Origin: Cryoendolithus antarcticus
Taxonomy: Eukaryota; Ascomycota; Dothideomycetes; Cladosporiales; Cladosporiaceae
Direction: 5' to 3'
NCBI GenBank assembly: GCA_002077065.1
Contig: NAJO01000002.1
Coordinates: 124,001-188,000 of the forward strand
Length of the DNA stretch: 64,000 bases
Shown here in pieces: positions 52,335 to 61,973 of this stretch. Each line of letters opens with the position of its first letter. The stretch's first letter is position 1. Below the pieces are notes generated by a model. It was not told the DNA's origin. It saw nothing but the letters and a program-made list of their open reading frames with translations, and did no database searches. A program made the translations under genes and the position numbers.

Positions 52335-52381
52335 AATTGTTTGCCACGCCCTCGTATTTGCCACGCACCCGTGCCCCGCGT
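52335..52381 (-). repeat. Right terminal inverted repeat of the pogo-type element
   Basis: 47 bp, the perfect inverse of 44076-44122, followed by TA. Confidence 0.9.
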
Positions 52382-52487
52382 TAACTTAAGCTCACCTCGC
52401 TGACTCAGCCTTCGAGAACCCCCCCACTACCTCTCTCCCAATCTCACCTCCGCCGTGATATCCCAGATAGCCAGTACCTACTTAGCG

Positions 52488-54269
52488 ATGCCTCTCATAC
52501 TGGAAAGGCTAGACCAGCAGATCTCCGAAGCTTTCTCGCAGTGGAACCTCTTCACCACCCTCCTTGCCCTCGCAATCGCCGGTCTCATCGCCTACCCATT
52601 CATCTTTTCGGAAGAGCCAGACACCCACCCACTGCTCTTGGCTAGACAGTCAGTCGCTTCGCCAGTACGAAGGAAGAATGAGAGTTCCGTCTACCGCGCT
52701 CCGGAGATCCCACATGGCTACCCGCTCAAATCTGGCCTGAGCGTACGAGATGAGGGCGAGCCGAAGTGGAAGAGTGGCCGAGATGGGGATCTGCGTGACA
52801 TCTGGAGGGAAGTCATGAGAGGAGGGAAGACTGATGCTGATGGCAAGGAAGTGCCTGCTGGACTTATCATGAGTGTGTTCGGCAAGGATGAGCCCGAAGA
52901 ACATGATCTGGAGCAGCTGAATTGGCAGATCGATGTCATGGGCCGATGGCTGAGTGGAAGGAATGGCGCGTGTAAGAGAGTGGCGATCTACCTGCCGAAT
53001 AGCGTGGAGTATCTGATCGCTATCTTTGGTGCGTCCCCTCCATTGTGCCAGGTCTCACGGCAATACTGACTGCTTCAATTAGCGTGCGCATTCTGGGGTG
53101 ACGAAACGGCACCGATTCTACTACCCTTCAACTTGCCCCACGCTAAGGTCTACGAGCTACTCCGCGAGACGAAAGCTGATACTGTCATTGCTGCCGCTGG
53201 CTCTTTGCCGCTAGAGGAGCTCTCTGCTCAACTAAAAGGCAGCGTCCATACAGTCGTCGAGATTGTCGAAGCAACTAGTCAGCACATGGACTGGGGAGGT
53301 ACGCCCAAAGCAGTACAAGGCAAGCTCACAGTCGAGGCCTGGCACGTGATCCTGCGCGATCAAGGCGAATGGGAGAAGGTGCAGCTGCCAAAGTACTCCA
53401 AGACTGACCCCAAAAAGAGCATCATCGCGGTGTACCAGCCCAGCGACGTGACAAAAGATTTCACAAGCACGACCTTCACGAGCGCCAACATCATCGCTGC
53501 TGTCGCCGGTCTTTCAAACTCTCTCCCTCTCCGCCAACGCCTCAGCCCTGCCGACCTCATTCTCCCAGCTGATAGCTTCAACTCGAGTTACACCCTCTGC
53601 TGGACTCTTGCAGCTCTCTACACGCACACATCCCTCGCGATCACCTCGGTCGCAAGTGCAGGCATAGATTTTGCGTCCGTATCTCGATCTGTCAGTCCGA
53701 CAGTAGTCATCTCGAGCGCAGCCACGCTCGCTGGTCTGCATGATAAGGAGACCTCGGGCATCACATCCAAGGTGCAGAAGTTTGGCTTGTTTTCACAGGA
53801 GCAAACATTAGCAGCTGGTCGAATGCCAGTAGATACTTACTTGTGGAAATTCCTGGCTCCTTCGGCGTCCAACACCGCACCTGGGAAGTTGAGGCTGATT
53901 CTGACGTCCAGTCTCCTGGCTGGGGACGGAAAGTTAGCAGCTCCCGTGCTCACATCTACGATGCTCTCGGATCTAAGGATCTTCACACGCTCTAGGATCG
54001 TGTACGCTCTGACTTCGCCGAGAGTAGCGGGCATGGTAGCCGCTAGTAACGTATTCGATTACCGGAGAACGGACGGTGAGGGCCCTGCGAAGATGGGATC
54101 ACCTGCCGGGTGTCTGGAGATCAAGCTTGCGAATCCTTCTGATGCAGAGGTTGGCCAGGCTGAGCCGACTGGCGAGCTGGTGGTGACTGGACCTAGCGTT
54201 GTTGGAGGGGAGTTCAAGACCGGTGGTCGGTGTTCGATAGGGAGTGATGGGTGTTTGAGCGTTGTATGA
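52488..54269 (+). CDS. Membrane-anchored AMP-binding (acyl-CoA synthetase-like) protein
   Basis: The product has 575 residues. The exons are 52488..53028 and 53083..54269, with a 54-bp intron (GTGCGT..AATTAG, TACTGAC branch) restoring ACAFWGDETAPILLPFN. One N-terminal anchor (LFTTLLALAIAGLIAYPFIF, about 23-42) precedes a soluble ANL-type domain, suggesting an ER or peroxisome-facing protein. The segments RVAIYLPNSVEYLIAIF and LPLRQRLSPADLILPADSF fit the fold. The expected nucleotide loop (Y-T-S-G-T-T-G type) reads AVYQPSDVTKDFTSTTFTSA and is degenerate. The C-terminal lid with its catalytic Lys is short or missing (the end reads GGRCSIGSDGCLSVV). Activity is therefore doubtful. The start codon lies 106 bp from the transposon. 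Confidence 0.8.
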
Positions 54270-54581
54270 TGTACATACGCACAAGTCCTTACATGACCAA
54301 CCGCTCACGCCAGTCTGGCATGCTATAGGACTCGACCCGCAGTCCATGGGAATCTGGAGAAGATCTGTGACTCCGAGATCTCGTAACTGACTACAACGGC
54401 AACAGCAAACCTCTCGCGGTGCATGTTGTCCATTGGACAGCTCCATGCACTGCCGAAGGCGAGCGTAAGTCTTCCCTTCAGTCCTATTCTCATATACTAC
54501 ACCACTACGCACCCACCGATTCTTCCTCAACCATCGACGATCCTTCGATACTATCGCTAATACCATCGGATACCAATCAAC
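54270..54581. other. Intergenic, upstream of coiled-coil gene 1
   Basis: About 310 bp. It contains an ATCGACGAT-type motif (near 54532) that recurs upstream of the next gene. Confidence 0.45.
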
Positions 54582-55703
54582 ATGTCGATTTCTAACCCCC
54601 TGAATTCAGCCCCCAGCACTTCCGCACAGACCAACGCAACCAACGAGCAGCTCTTGGAACCCATCACCACATCTCGTAGATCCGTCGCCACGCAGACCAT
54701 GCCCGCAAGCAGCATCGCTCCCAGTGATATATCAGCTTCGACAACAGCAGCATCCATACCGCCAAGCGATATGGCAGTCGTAGCAGACCTCACGACTCGC
54801 GTCGTCGACCTTACGACCCGCCTCCAAACCCACCAGACCATGCTCGAAGACATCGAGATCGCACTCTATCAGCGCCTAGACAGACTCGAAGCAAGATTTG
54901 GGTCTGCATCTAGTGGCACGCGCCATTATCGCAAGTCTGACGACTACATGAATAATGGTCGCATGCTGCGAGATTTGGCTGATGACCCTAGTACTTCCTT
55001 CGCCAAGGCTGATGCTCAGATGGGTGCTGTCGAGGGGAATGCGACGCGTAGGCAAGGGACATTTGAGGGGTATGTGCCGTGGGGAACTGGGAGTGGAGCT
55101 GAGCACGAGACCTTGATGCACGAAGTTGATAGTTTGGAGCATCATTACTCTCCCGGCATTGCTTTGTCGGAGCACGATGAGGAGCGGATGGACTTTGACG
55201 AGTACATCCATGGATGCTTGGCTTCAGCCGAGCAGCTGCACGGACTTGGACCATCTACGAGTGAAGTTATCGGCGAAGCTACCAGAGACTATGGGCTGGC
55301 GCGCATCGGCGTCCCATTAGCGATCGATACCGAGATCCTAGACGCCCTGTCCCTCTCTCCCGCTTGCTCAATGCCCGACCTGGAGGATGCCTACGACGCA
55401 ACAGGCGACGCACTCGTGCCCAACGACGCGGTCCTGGAATCCCTCAGCGACGGTCTGGTGGACGTGCAGCTCCTGGCCAGCATTCCGCATCCTCTTGGTA
55501 TACCGACGCCGCTAGTCGATTTGGGAACGTTACCGCTTCCGCCCTCGACTGCTGAGGCGCTGCTGCAATTTGCTGATCCGGCTGCGCTGGCAGAAGTCAC
55601 GGAGCCGATGAGAGTGAGCGAGACTCCACATAGGCCCGGGGCTGCGGAAGAGGAGAGGAGGCTGAACGAAATGGCAGCTGGGGCGTACTTCACTCGGTGC
55701 TGA
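54582..55703 (+). CDS. Lineage-specific coiled-coil protein 1
   Basis: A single-exon gene of 373 residues, not recognised. A Ser/Thr/Ala-rich N terminus (MSISNPLNSAPSTSAQTNATNEQ) precedes a heptad segment (VVADLTTRVVDLTTRLQTHQTMLEDIEIALYQRLDRLEARF, about 66-106). The remainder is acidic and probably disordered, with segments such as HDEERMDFDEYIHGCLASAEQLHGL and SLSPACSMPDLEDAYDATGD. It has no signal peptide or membrane span. It shares layout (low-complexity N terminus, one coiled coil, acidic tail) and + orientation with the next two genes. Confidence 0.6.
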   Translation: MSISNPLNSAPSTSAQTNATNEQLLEPITTSRRSVATQTMPASSIAPSDISASTTAASIPPSDMAVVADLTTRVVDLTTRLQTHQTMLEDIEIALYQRLDRLEARFGSASSGTRHYRKSDDYMNNGRMLRDLADDPSTSFAKADAQMGAVEGNATRRQGTFEGYVPWGTGSGAEHETLMHEVDSLEHHYSPGIALSEHDEERMDFDEYIHGCLASAEQLHGLGPSTSEVIGEATRDYGLARIGVPLAIDTEILDALSLSPACSMPDLEDAYDATGDALVPNDAVLESLSDGLVDVQLLASIPHPLGIPTPLVDLGTLPLPPSTAEALLQFADPAALAEVTEPMRVSETPHRPGAAEEERRLNEMAAGAYFTRC

Positions 55704-56340
55704 TCCTCACATGGACATCGAGAAGCGACACAAAATGGTTCATGGAATTGGGAAGCCAAGTACCTAGGCATGTCGAGCTGACGGGAAATGGAGTCTGATT
55801 TCACCTGCACCGGTATTCTGCTACGTACCGTAGTTTGCTCCAACTTTAGTGTCAATCTGTCTCTGCAGGTACCCTTACGGCCTCGACTTCCGTCACAGCT
55901 AGATTAGGCGTGACTCTTCCGAGCCAGCTTGCTTTCACTGACACGATCATCGACAGCAAGCATCTCACTAAGTATGATAGTCTTCACCGTCGGTGCCCTC
56001 CAGGCACTAACGCGCCTCTGATGGGTGTCCTCTCAGCTTTATGTCATTATGTTCCTTTACTACATACCCTCGACCTCTGCACCTCTCCTACCATCTCCTC
56101 GAATTCATCGACCTCATCGCCCGCACTGCTTGAGTAGGAAATTTATCACTCCAATCATCGACGATAAACGTACGCCCTTCGTCCAAATATTATACTTTGA
56201 ACTACGCAAGCAACAAGCCGCTCATTCCAGCAAGCAACACCCTTCGTATTTCTTGCTCCTCGGACGACCTGCTGGTACACAGCATCGCTGGCGCCAACAC
56301 CACGCCTGAGCGATCCTCCACCCCAGCGACCGAGCCGGCA
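55704..56340. other. Intergenic, possible missed first exon of coiled-coil gene 2
   Basis: About 640 bp. The frame of the next gene is open back to 56197 without an ATG and reads LRISCSSDDLLVHS, which resembles a repeat inside that gene. An upstream exon is possible. Confidence 0.4.
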
Positions 56341-56883
56341 ATGCAATCCGAGCAAGATCACACAGCCATCGCAACACCGCTCGATCCCACGACTAGGCTC
56401 CGAAGGTCCTGCTCAACGGACGAACTCGTGAACCCAAGCTCGACTCGTAATGAGACTATCGCTCCGCCCGCTTATGCTGCCACGACTCCTGAGTCTGAGG
56501 TTCGAGTCACCGAGCTGAGTGACCAGACTGCACTTCTTAGATCTAGCATCAAGAACCTCCAGATTACTGTGACAGATCTCTCGCGCCGCGTGGCAGCGCT
56601 CGAAGCACCGGCACCGGTACCAAGACTCGAGATCGCCATCTCAATCACCACGACTCCCGATTTCGAGGCCTTCAGGGCAGAACACGAGGAGGCCCTGGAG
56701 CGTAGACGGGAGGCTGCGCGGGTTGCGGGTTGGGCTCCCGCGCCGGACTTCAGGGGCCGATTCAATGCGAACTCCAGGGAAGTCCCTGGTGTGGTTCGGA
56801 GTACGTCGAGCGCCGACGAGACGGACGGTGCGAGAAACGTGGGGACTCGGCCTATTATCCATGGGCTGTACGAGTACCGGTAA
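56341..56883 (+). CDS. Lineage-specific coiled-coil protein 2
   Basis: 180 residues from the first in-frame ATG. Unrecognised. RLRRSCSTDELVNPSS near residue 18 echoes RISCSSDDLLVHS just upstream of the ATG in the same frame. That implies a duplicated motif and a start located further 5'. The heptad segment is VTELSDQTALLRSSIKNLQITVTDLSRRVAALEAP (about 55-90). An Arg/Glu helix (EEALERRREAARVAGW) and a short end (IIHGLYEYR) follow. Its layout matches the flanking genes. Confidence 0.5.
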   Translation: MQSEQDHTAIATPLDPTTRLRRSCSTDELVNPSSTRNETIAPPAYAATTPESEVRVTELSDQTALLRSSIKNLQITVTDLSRRVAALEAPAPVPRLEIAISITTTPDFEAFRAEHEEALERRREAARVAGWAPAPDFRGRFNANSREVPGVVRSTSSADETDGARNVGTRPIIHGLYEYR

Positions 56884-57238
56884 TTCTGAAGGTCAATGAG
56901 ACATATGACCTGATCTGGAGTACGACACATGTTGCCCAAAATGTAGATCGGGCGACTTAGGAGGCTAGAAAACAGGAATGGAGCGTAATTGGAGTTTGCT
57001 TACAGACATATCCATAATATAGTAATGCGAATCAGGACTGCAAAGTTTCCGCATTAGGTGATGGTAGACTGAGACGGTAATCGTGACTCCGTGCATAGGG
57101 CCCGTGGCCATCGATGCGAACAGCACAGGGCCCGCGATATCCTCCAAGTAATCGATCGCACTCACACACTCTCCAATCTCGCAAGCCTCTCGCCACTACC
57201 GACATCATCGACCGATATCGCGATCCGTACCTATAAGC
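56884..57238. other. Intergenic, upstream of coiled-coil gene 3
   Basis: About 355 bp. A CATCATCGACCGAT motif near 57204 resembles the motif upstream of genes 1 and 2. Confidence 0.4.
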
Positions 57239-57745
57239 ATGGCTTCGTCTCCGGCGATACCTTCCACTTCCAACACGCCAGCACAAAGCACCGCAATTGG
57301 CGAGATCACCATCGACGGCATCTCACACCACTGCATACTAGCCCCGAGCCATGATACTCCAGCCGTGAATTCCCCTCGCGCTGACACCACTGCTCCGCTG
57401 TCATCCACTGCCGACACGCCTGAACACGAGACTTTGACAGCTGAGCTCACCCGTCGAATCGCGGGTCTTGAGACCACGATGGAGGGACTTCAGGCGGTCG
57501 TGGCAGAGCTGTCGTACAGTGTAGCGGCGGTCGTGGCTTCAGCAGCAAGCACTGCACCTGGTAGTTCGGGGAATCGTCTCCCACATTACAAAGGCTCCAT
57601 CATGCATGCCACGCCTACAATCGCAACACCCTTGACTTACGAGGTAGAAGAGTGCTCGGATACCACCCCAACCGCAATCCCGGGTTTCGTCCAGCAACCA
57701 GCGCCGTCAATACCACGAGATCGCGAGATGACCCGCGAGGAATGA
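57239..57745 (+). CDS. Lineage-specific coiled-coil protein 3, truncated by an in-frame TGA
   Basis: 168 residues to TGA at 57743-57745. The N terminus (MASSPAIPSTSNTPAQSTA) resembles coiled-coil gene 1. The heptad segment is LTAELTRRIAGLETTMEGLQAVVAELSYSVAAV (about 64-97). After the TGA the same frame stays open for 62 more codons to TAG at 57932-57934. That stretch is protein-like, with HAQEAVEDPDFDIEAHLRAA and GPSFDERWRNRFRLDEG. A single nonsense change is the simplest explanation, so the gene may be a young pseudogene, or a shorter form may suffice. No readthrough context is obvious. Confidence 0.5.
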   Translation: MASSPAIPSTSNTPAQSTAIGEITIDGISHHCILAPSHDTPAVNSPRADTTAPLSSTADTPEHETLTAELTRRIAGLETTMEGLQAVVAELSYSVAAVVASAASTAPGSSGNRLPHYKGSIMHATPTIATPLTYEVEECSDTTPTAIPGFVQQPAPSIPRDREMTREE

Positions 57746-57934
57746 GGTGCCCTGATGCGCCACGCGCAAGAAGCAGTAGAGGATCCGGACTTCGACATCG
57801 AGGCGCATTTACGCGCAGCTGTAGCAATCCTTAGGGGCGAGGATCCGGGACCGAGTTTCGATGAGAGGTGGAGGAATCGCTTTCGCCTGGATGAGGGATC
57901 GTGTGGTACTTCAGATCCGAAAATCGCACCGTAG

Positions 57935-58536
57935 TAGCTGAAAGATAGGAGATGAATGCGGAAAAGCATATGTTGGGGGGTTTCTAATAGCAGCTCCGGG
58001 CAGATCCATGATGCATGTTCTATGGCTAGAGACCGATGAAGTAGACCATCAAAGTATCACTGCCACCATGCAGTGGAGTTTGCTTATAAGATTGCATCAA
58101 GAAAAGACTCACCCATACTTATCACAACTTGACTGGTTCGCTGCTTGAATACCTGGCTGCATTTCGTCTGATTTATGCTGCAAATCTGTAGATATCTTCG
58201 TACCAGACAGCATGCCATATCATCGACTCGCACAATGCCCACGTTCTCATGATGAAAGTCACCAAGGCAAAGGTGTGATCGAATCCATCGCGTCCTGAGC
58301 CCCGCCACGTGCAGCTTCCCTTGGCTGGTGCGGCTGCTCTCCAGCGTCGTACCTGCATCACCAACGTCATCCTCCCAATGGCTCGAAAGAAGTGCCGATT
58401 GACGCGATGCAATGCTTACAACTCAATGCTGACCTGGAGGTAGTATAGATATATTCTGCAATCCCCTCAGCGCATCGCCTCCGTAAGTATCTCTCCCACT
58501 TCTCGAACAAAATCAGCCAAATTCAAACTGTCCATC
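57935..58536. other. Intergenic
   Basis: About 600 bp between the coiled-coil cluster and the AIM6-like gene. No gene seen. Confidence 0.5.
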
Positions 58537-59535
58537 ATGCATCTCTCCACCCTCCTCGCTCTCCTCTTCGTCTCGTTGGCAGCTGCGCAAGCAGACATCC
58601 CCCTCGGTCCTCGCATCCAATCAGTCCTCTCCCAAGCTTTCACCGGAGAGTACACATACCCTACCTCCCTCACCCAGGGCATTATACCGAAGGGCTTCCA
58701 CTCCCACAATGACTACTGGCGTCCTGTGCCCTTCTACTCTGCCCTCTCCGTCGGAGCAGTCAGCGTCGAGTCCGACGTTTGGCTCTACAATGGCACGCTT
58801 CACGTAGGCCACGAGCAAGCCGCGCTGACGAAGGAGCGGACGTTTGATTCACTCTACGTTCAGCCGATCTTGTCGGTGCTTAGAGCGCAGAACCCGAACT
58901 CGAGCTTTCTGACTGCGCCGACGAGGAATGGAGTTTACGATACGAGTGGTGGACAGACGCTGTACCTCTTCGTGGATGTCAAGACAGCCGGCGCGACGAC
59001 CTGGCCGGTTGTGGTCAAGGCTCTGAAGCCGTTGAGGGACGCAGGTTACTTGACAGTCTTCAATGGCACGAGTGTAGTACCAGGGCCTGTGACGGTGATT
59101 GGCACAGGCAACACGCCTCTCAACCAAGTGCAGGGCGTGAGCCCGAGGGACTACGTGAGTCGATCTGACCTTAGCCCAATGCCGAGAAATGACAATGCTG
59201 ACGTTGATATGTAGTTCTGGGACGGCCCTCTTTATACCCTCAACACCACTTACTCTAACATTACCGCTTCCGTCTCGCCCATCGCCAGCGCTGACTTCGA
59301 GGTCGCGTTCCCTAAAGTGAGGACCGAGTCCTTCAACGCGACTCAGTTGGCTACCTTGAACGGACTCGTGGCCACTGCGCATGCGAAAGGTATTGCTGTG
59401 AGGTTGTGGGACCAGCCTGGTTGGCCCGTAGGAACGCGCAACGCCATCTGGCGCACGTTGTGGGACGCTGGCGTTGATCTGCTGAATGTCGATGACTTGG
59501 AGGGAGCAGCAGACTTCTGGCAGAATAAGGGATGA
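58537..59535 (+). CDS. AIM6-like secreted phosphodiesterase-fold protein
   Basis: The product has 312 residues. The exons are 58537..59154 and 59215..59535, with a 60-bp phase-0 intron (GTGAGT..TGTAG). The signal peptide is MHLSTLLALLFVSLAAAQA. The family is the fungal Aim6 group (named from a yeast mitochondrial-inheritance screen), with a PLC-like/GDPD TIM barrel. The signature GFHSHNDYWRPVPFYSALSVGAVSVESDVWLYNGTLHVGHE supplies two His plus acidic residues at the active-site end. Later strands are LYLFVDVKTAG, VRLWDQPGWPV and DLLNVDDL. The reaction is unproven; a lipid or glycerophosphodiester substrate is inferred from fold. Confidence 0.85.
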
Positions 59536-59669
59536 TTGCTGGAGGTCGCTGAAGCTCCAAGTACCAGCAGGAGGGCCGAGGGGTCGTTCGGCAGCTTCAC
59601 CCAACTGTGAATAGAATGTACAGGCCTGTGAGATGGGCAAAATCATCCTGCTTCTTTACTCCTTGGCGG

Positions 59670-60314
59670 TCAAACGCGATCGTCGTGACAGTTGCTTCCG
59701 TCCATGGTCAACCCGAGTACACTCTCAGCCATCTCGTCCTCTACTAGCGTCGTCTCGCCGCTCCCGTAATCTCCGTCACCGGCCACAACACCTTCATCCT
59801 CCCATTTCTCCTCCTCCATCGCCATCCTGACCGCATGCTTTTCCTTCGCCAGCCCTATCCTCACCCTTGCTCTCGCCAGCTTCTCCTGCGTCGTCAGCCC
59901 AGTTTCCTCTTCGGCCTTGGGATGCATAACATGATAGAACACCCGATGAGAGCCCAACGGGAATGGCTCAGTCTCGTCCGGGTCCGGCACTTTACTCTCG
60001 TCTACCTTCGCCTCCTCGTTACGCATAGGGAACATGCCAGCGTCGGCTGCCGACGCAGCCTGCTTCAATACGACGAATAGCTTGTCGAAGGCCGACTGAT
60101 CGTTCGTGCGCTGCGCTTGACGCAACATCAAGTCAAACGTCGAGAGCCATGTCTCGATCTGAGCGACTTTCGAGCGATTGCGAGTTCGGAAGTCGTCGCA
60201 GTAGCGGGACTCCGAGAGGCCTTCGTGGAGTCGTTGTGGGCCTTGAGACGGATGAGGTTGGTCGTAATGGAGCTCCCAGTAGCCTGGCGGCGGATTGGAG
60301 GGGAAGCCTGGCAT
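59670..60314 (-). CDS. Uncharacterised small protein
   Basis: 214 residues, single exon, start ATG 60314. The N terminus is Pro/His-rich (MPGFPSNPPPGYWELHYDQPHPSQGPQ). A helical stretch follows (VAQIETWLSTFDLMLRQAQ, then FDKLFVVLKQAASAADAG), then a charged C terminus (EEETGLTTQEKLARARVRIGLAKEKHAVRMAMEEE). No domain is recognised and there is no signal or membrane segment. The long biased open frame and clean start support a gene. Confidence 0.6.
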   Translation of the reverse strand: MPGFPSNPPPGYWELHYDQPHPSQGPQRLHEGLSESRYCDDFRTRNRSKVAQIETWLSTFDLMLRQAQRTNDQSAFDKLFVVLKQAASAADAGMFPMRNEEAKVDESKVPDPDETEPFPLGSHRVFYHVMHPKAEEETGLTTQEKLARARVRIGLAKEKHAVRMAMEEEKWEDEGVVAGDGDYGSGETTLVEDEMAESVLGLTMDGSNCHDDRV

Positions 60315-60617
60315 GCTGTGAAGCTGTCTGGAACTCGGTGACGCGCGAAAAGGTAGTGTGTCGTAGTTCCATGGTGCTATTCAATGCTTTGTGAGCAAAC
60401 GCCGAGATTCGATGTGCTGTCTGAGGAAGGAACAAGGGCATAAAATTGAATATAGGAAAGAGCTATGCACCCTTACCTCTGGGACCGGACCGGACTTTGC
60501 ATGAATATAGTAGCGACTTCCGTTAATTAGACTAAAGCTCCCAAAATGCGACGCCAATGTGGTATGGATGCTCCCAATCGGCTCTCGTAAGAATTACATC
60601 TCGAGTGCACAGTCCTT
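60315..60617. other. Intergenic
   Basis: About 300 bp upstream of the preceding minus-strand gene and downstream of the DUF1772 gene. No feature recognised. Confidence 0.45.
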
Positions 60618-61100
60618 TCATGCCTCCAATGACGCCCACAACCCGGTCAGCCCCGCGATCAAGAAGAACGATGCGCGAATGTAATTCTGTCCGACCCACT
60701 TCTTCAACAGGTATGTGTGCTCTCCACTCCCTCCACACTTATGCTGCGCCGCCTCATCCTCCGAGATCGCCAGTAATCTTGAGATGCCCGGCATCATCAC
60801 CAAGCGCGTCCATGGAAGCGCGGCCAGCGTCGTCACTGCCACCGTGCCCCAGACTTGCCGTTGTCGCGGAATGCTGTAGGCTAAGAATGCGCTTGCAGCC
60901 ACCGAGAGGAGTGTTGAGGGAACGACGAAGTAGGCGCCGGTGTGGAACACATGCGCGAAGATTGGGGTGGCTATCTTGGCGGGCTCCTTGTAAAGACGTG
61001 GCACGGTGTTCTGACTTGCATTGATGCCATAGCCGGCTGATGTGAGGGCGAGGGGAATAGCGATCATCTTCGCTGTGAGGAGCGCGGTGGGAGAGTCCAT
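60618..61100 (-). CDS. DUF1772-family small membrane protein
   Basis: 160 residues, single exon. About four hydrophobic segments are visible: TAKMIAIPLALTSAGYGI, AYFVVPSTLLSVAASAFLAY, VWGTVAVTTLAALPWTRLVM and SFFLIAGLTGLWAS. A polar loop with ISEDEAAQHKC lies between them. Fungal DUF1772 proteins include anthrone-oxygenase-like enzymes of polyketide pathways, but most are unassigned. No polyketide genes are nearby, so I do not propose that role. Confidence 0.72.
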   Translation of the reverse strand: MDSPTALLTAKMIAIPLALTSAGYGINASQNTVPRLYKEPAKIATPIFAHVFHTGAYFVVPSTLLSVAASAFLAYSIPRQRQVWGTVAVTTLAALPWTRLVMMPGISRLLAISEDEAAQHKCGGSGEHTYLLKKWVGQNYIRASFFLIAGLTGLWASLEA

Positions 61101-61973
61101 GACTCTTGAGATGCGGCGGGGTCAGGGCGGAAGTGTTAGTTGAGTGTTTCTTGTCGGTTGTGAACAGCAGTTGGGATCCTTTAGAGCGATCTTGCGTCCT
61201 TGGCTGGTGTGGCAATGCAAATGGCCGAAGGGGTAGCCGTGAGAGCTCTCAGGGGATGAGCGTGAGCAAGATGTTCGGTGAACGATAGTAAAGAAGGAGA
61301 GTTACAGCTGATACTTGTACTGTGGACGGATAGACCACCTTAGTAGTCCCGTCCGAAAGGTTACCTTGAAGCTCCGCCTACGTCCGAGGGATAGGAGGTC
61401 GACTTCAGCTCCAACTTCAGCTCTATGGTCGGACCCGGAGAATCCTACCACCCGATCTCCCGTTCGGGGCTTTCTTTCTTCAGGTGGCCTATTCTCAGCC
61501 ATGAGAGCCTGGAGAGCGTCACTGCAACAGCGCGTGTATCCTCTGCATGAAGACTCTGCTCATGAAAGATCAGCGGGCTTCTCGCAGGTGTTTCGAATTT
61601 CATGCGTGGCGCTGTGGTGATGTGGAGAGTTGCGCACGAAGAGTTAGTTCGACCAGAGAGAAAGTCGGAAGCGGAGCGGCGCGCTCCGTGCAGGGATCAT
61701 ATGCCTTGCATGTGTGCGTCTGAGTCGCACTGTATTGGATGATTCAAGTGTCCTCAAGCTGGAGACTCATAGATTCATACACACAGCGTCTCATAAAGCT
61801 CCATGAAGTGTTCGGTGCATCGATTAAGCATCTCAACTTTAACAACCTCATCATTGCGCCTTCCTTCGAGGAGTATATTCAGGAAGTCGTTCCTTCCCAG
61901 TCCTTCACACCAGACCTGCAGCCATAAACTTCACTTCACTACTTCGTCTGGTCTACGGACCACATCACGTGCA
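61101..61973. other. Intergenic, upstream of cysteinyl-tRNA synthetase
   Basis: About 870 bp: upstream region of the DUF1772 gene, then the synthetase promoter. No gene seen. Short frames at 61315 and 61739 lack support. Confidence 0.45.

Larger units (their letters stand above)
44076..52381 (+). mobile_element. Fot1/pogo-type DNA transposon, interrupted by a Ty3/gypsy element
   Basis: This element starts and ends with a 47-bp inverted repeat and is flanked by TA (44074-44075 and 52382-52383). That fits the TA target of the Tc1/mariner-pogo superfamily. Removing the inner retroelement and one GTAGC copy leaves about 1.82 kb, the normal Fot1 size. Broken transposase coding lies on the + strand on both sides of the insert. 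The insertion sits between two divergent genes. Interior sequence is heavily RIP-mutated, whereas the terminal repeats and the first about 80 bp inside keep normal CA/TG content. Confidence 0.85.

Noticed and set aside
44066..52389. TTAA target duplication (piggyBac-type) for the outer element
   Set aside because: The TTAA copies are offset by one base on the left. TA flanking perfect 47-bp repeats fits better, and the transposase remnants are of pogo/Fot1 type.
60618..61100. Anthrone oxygenase of a polyketide cluster
   Set aside because: Only the DUF1772 fold supports it; no polyketide synthase or tailoring genes are in the window.
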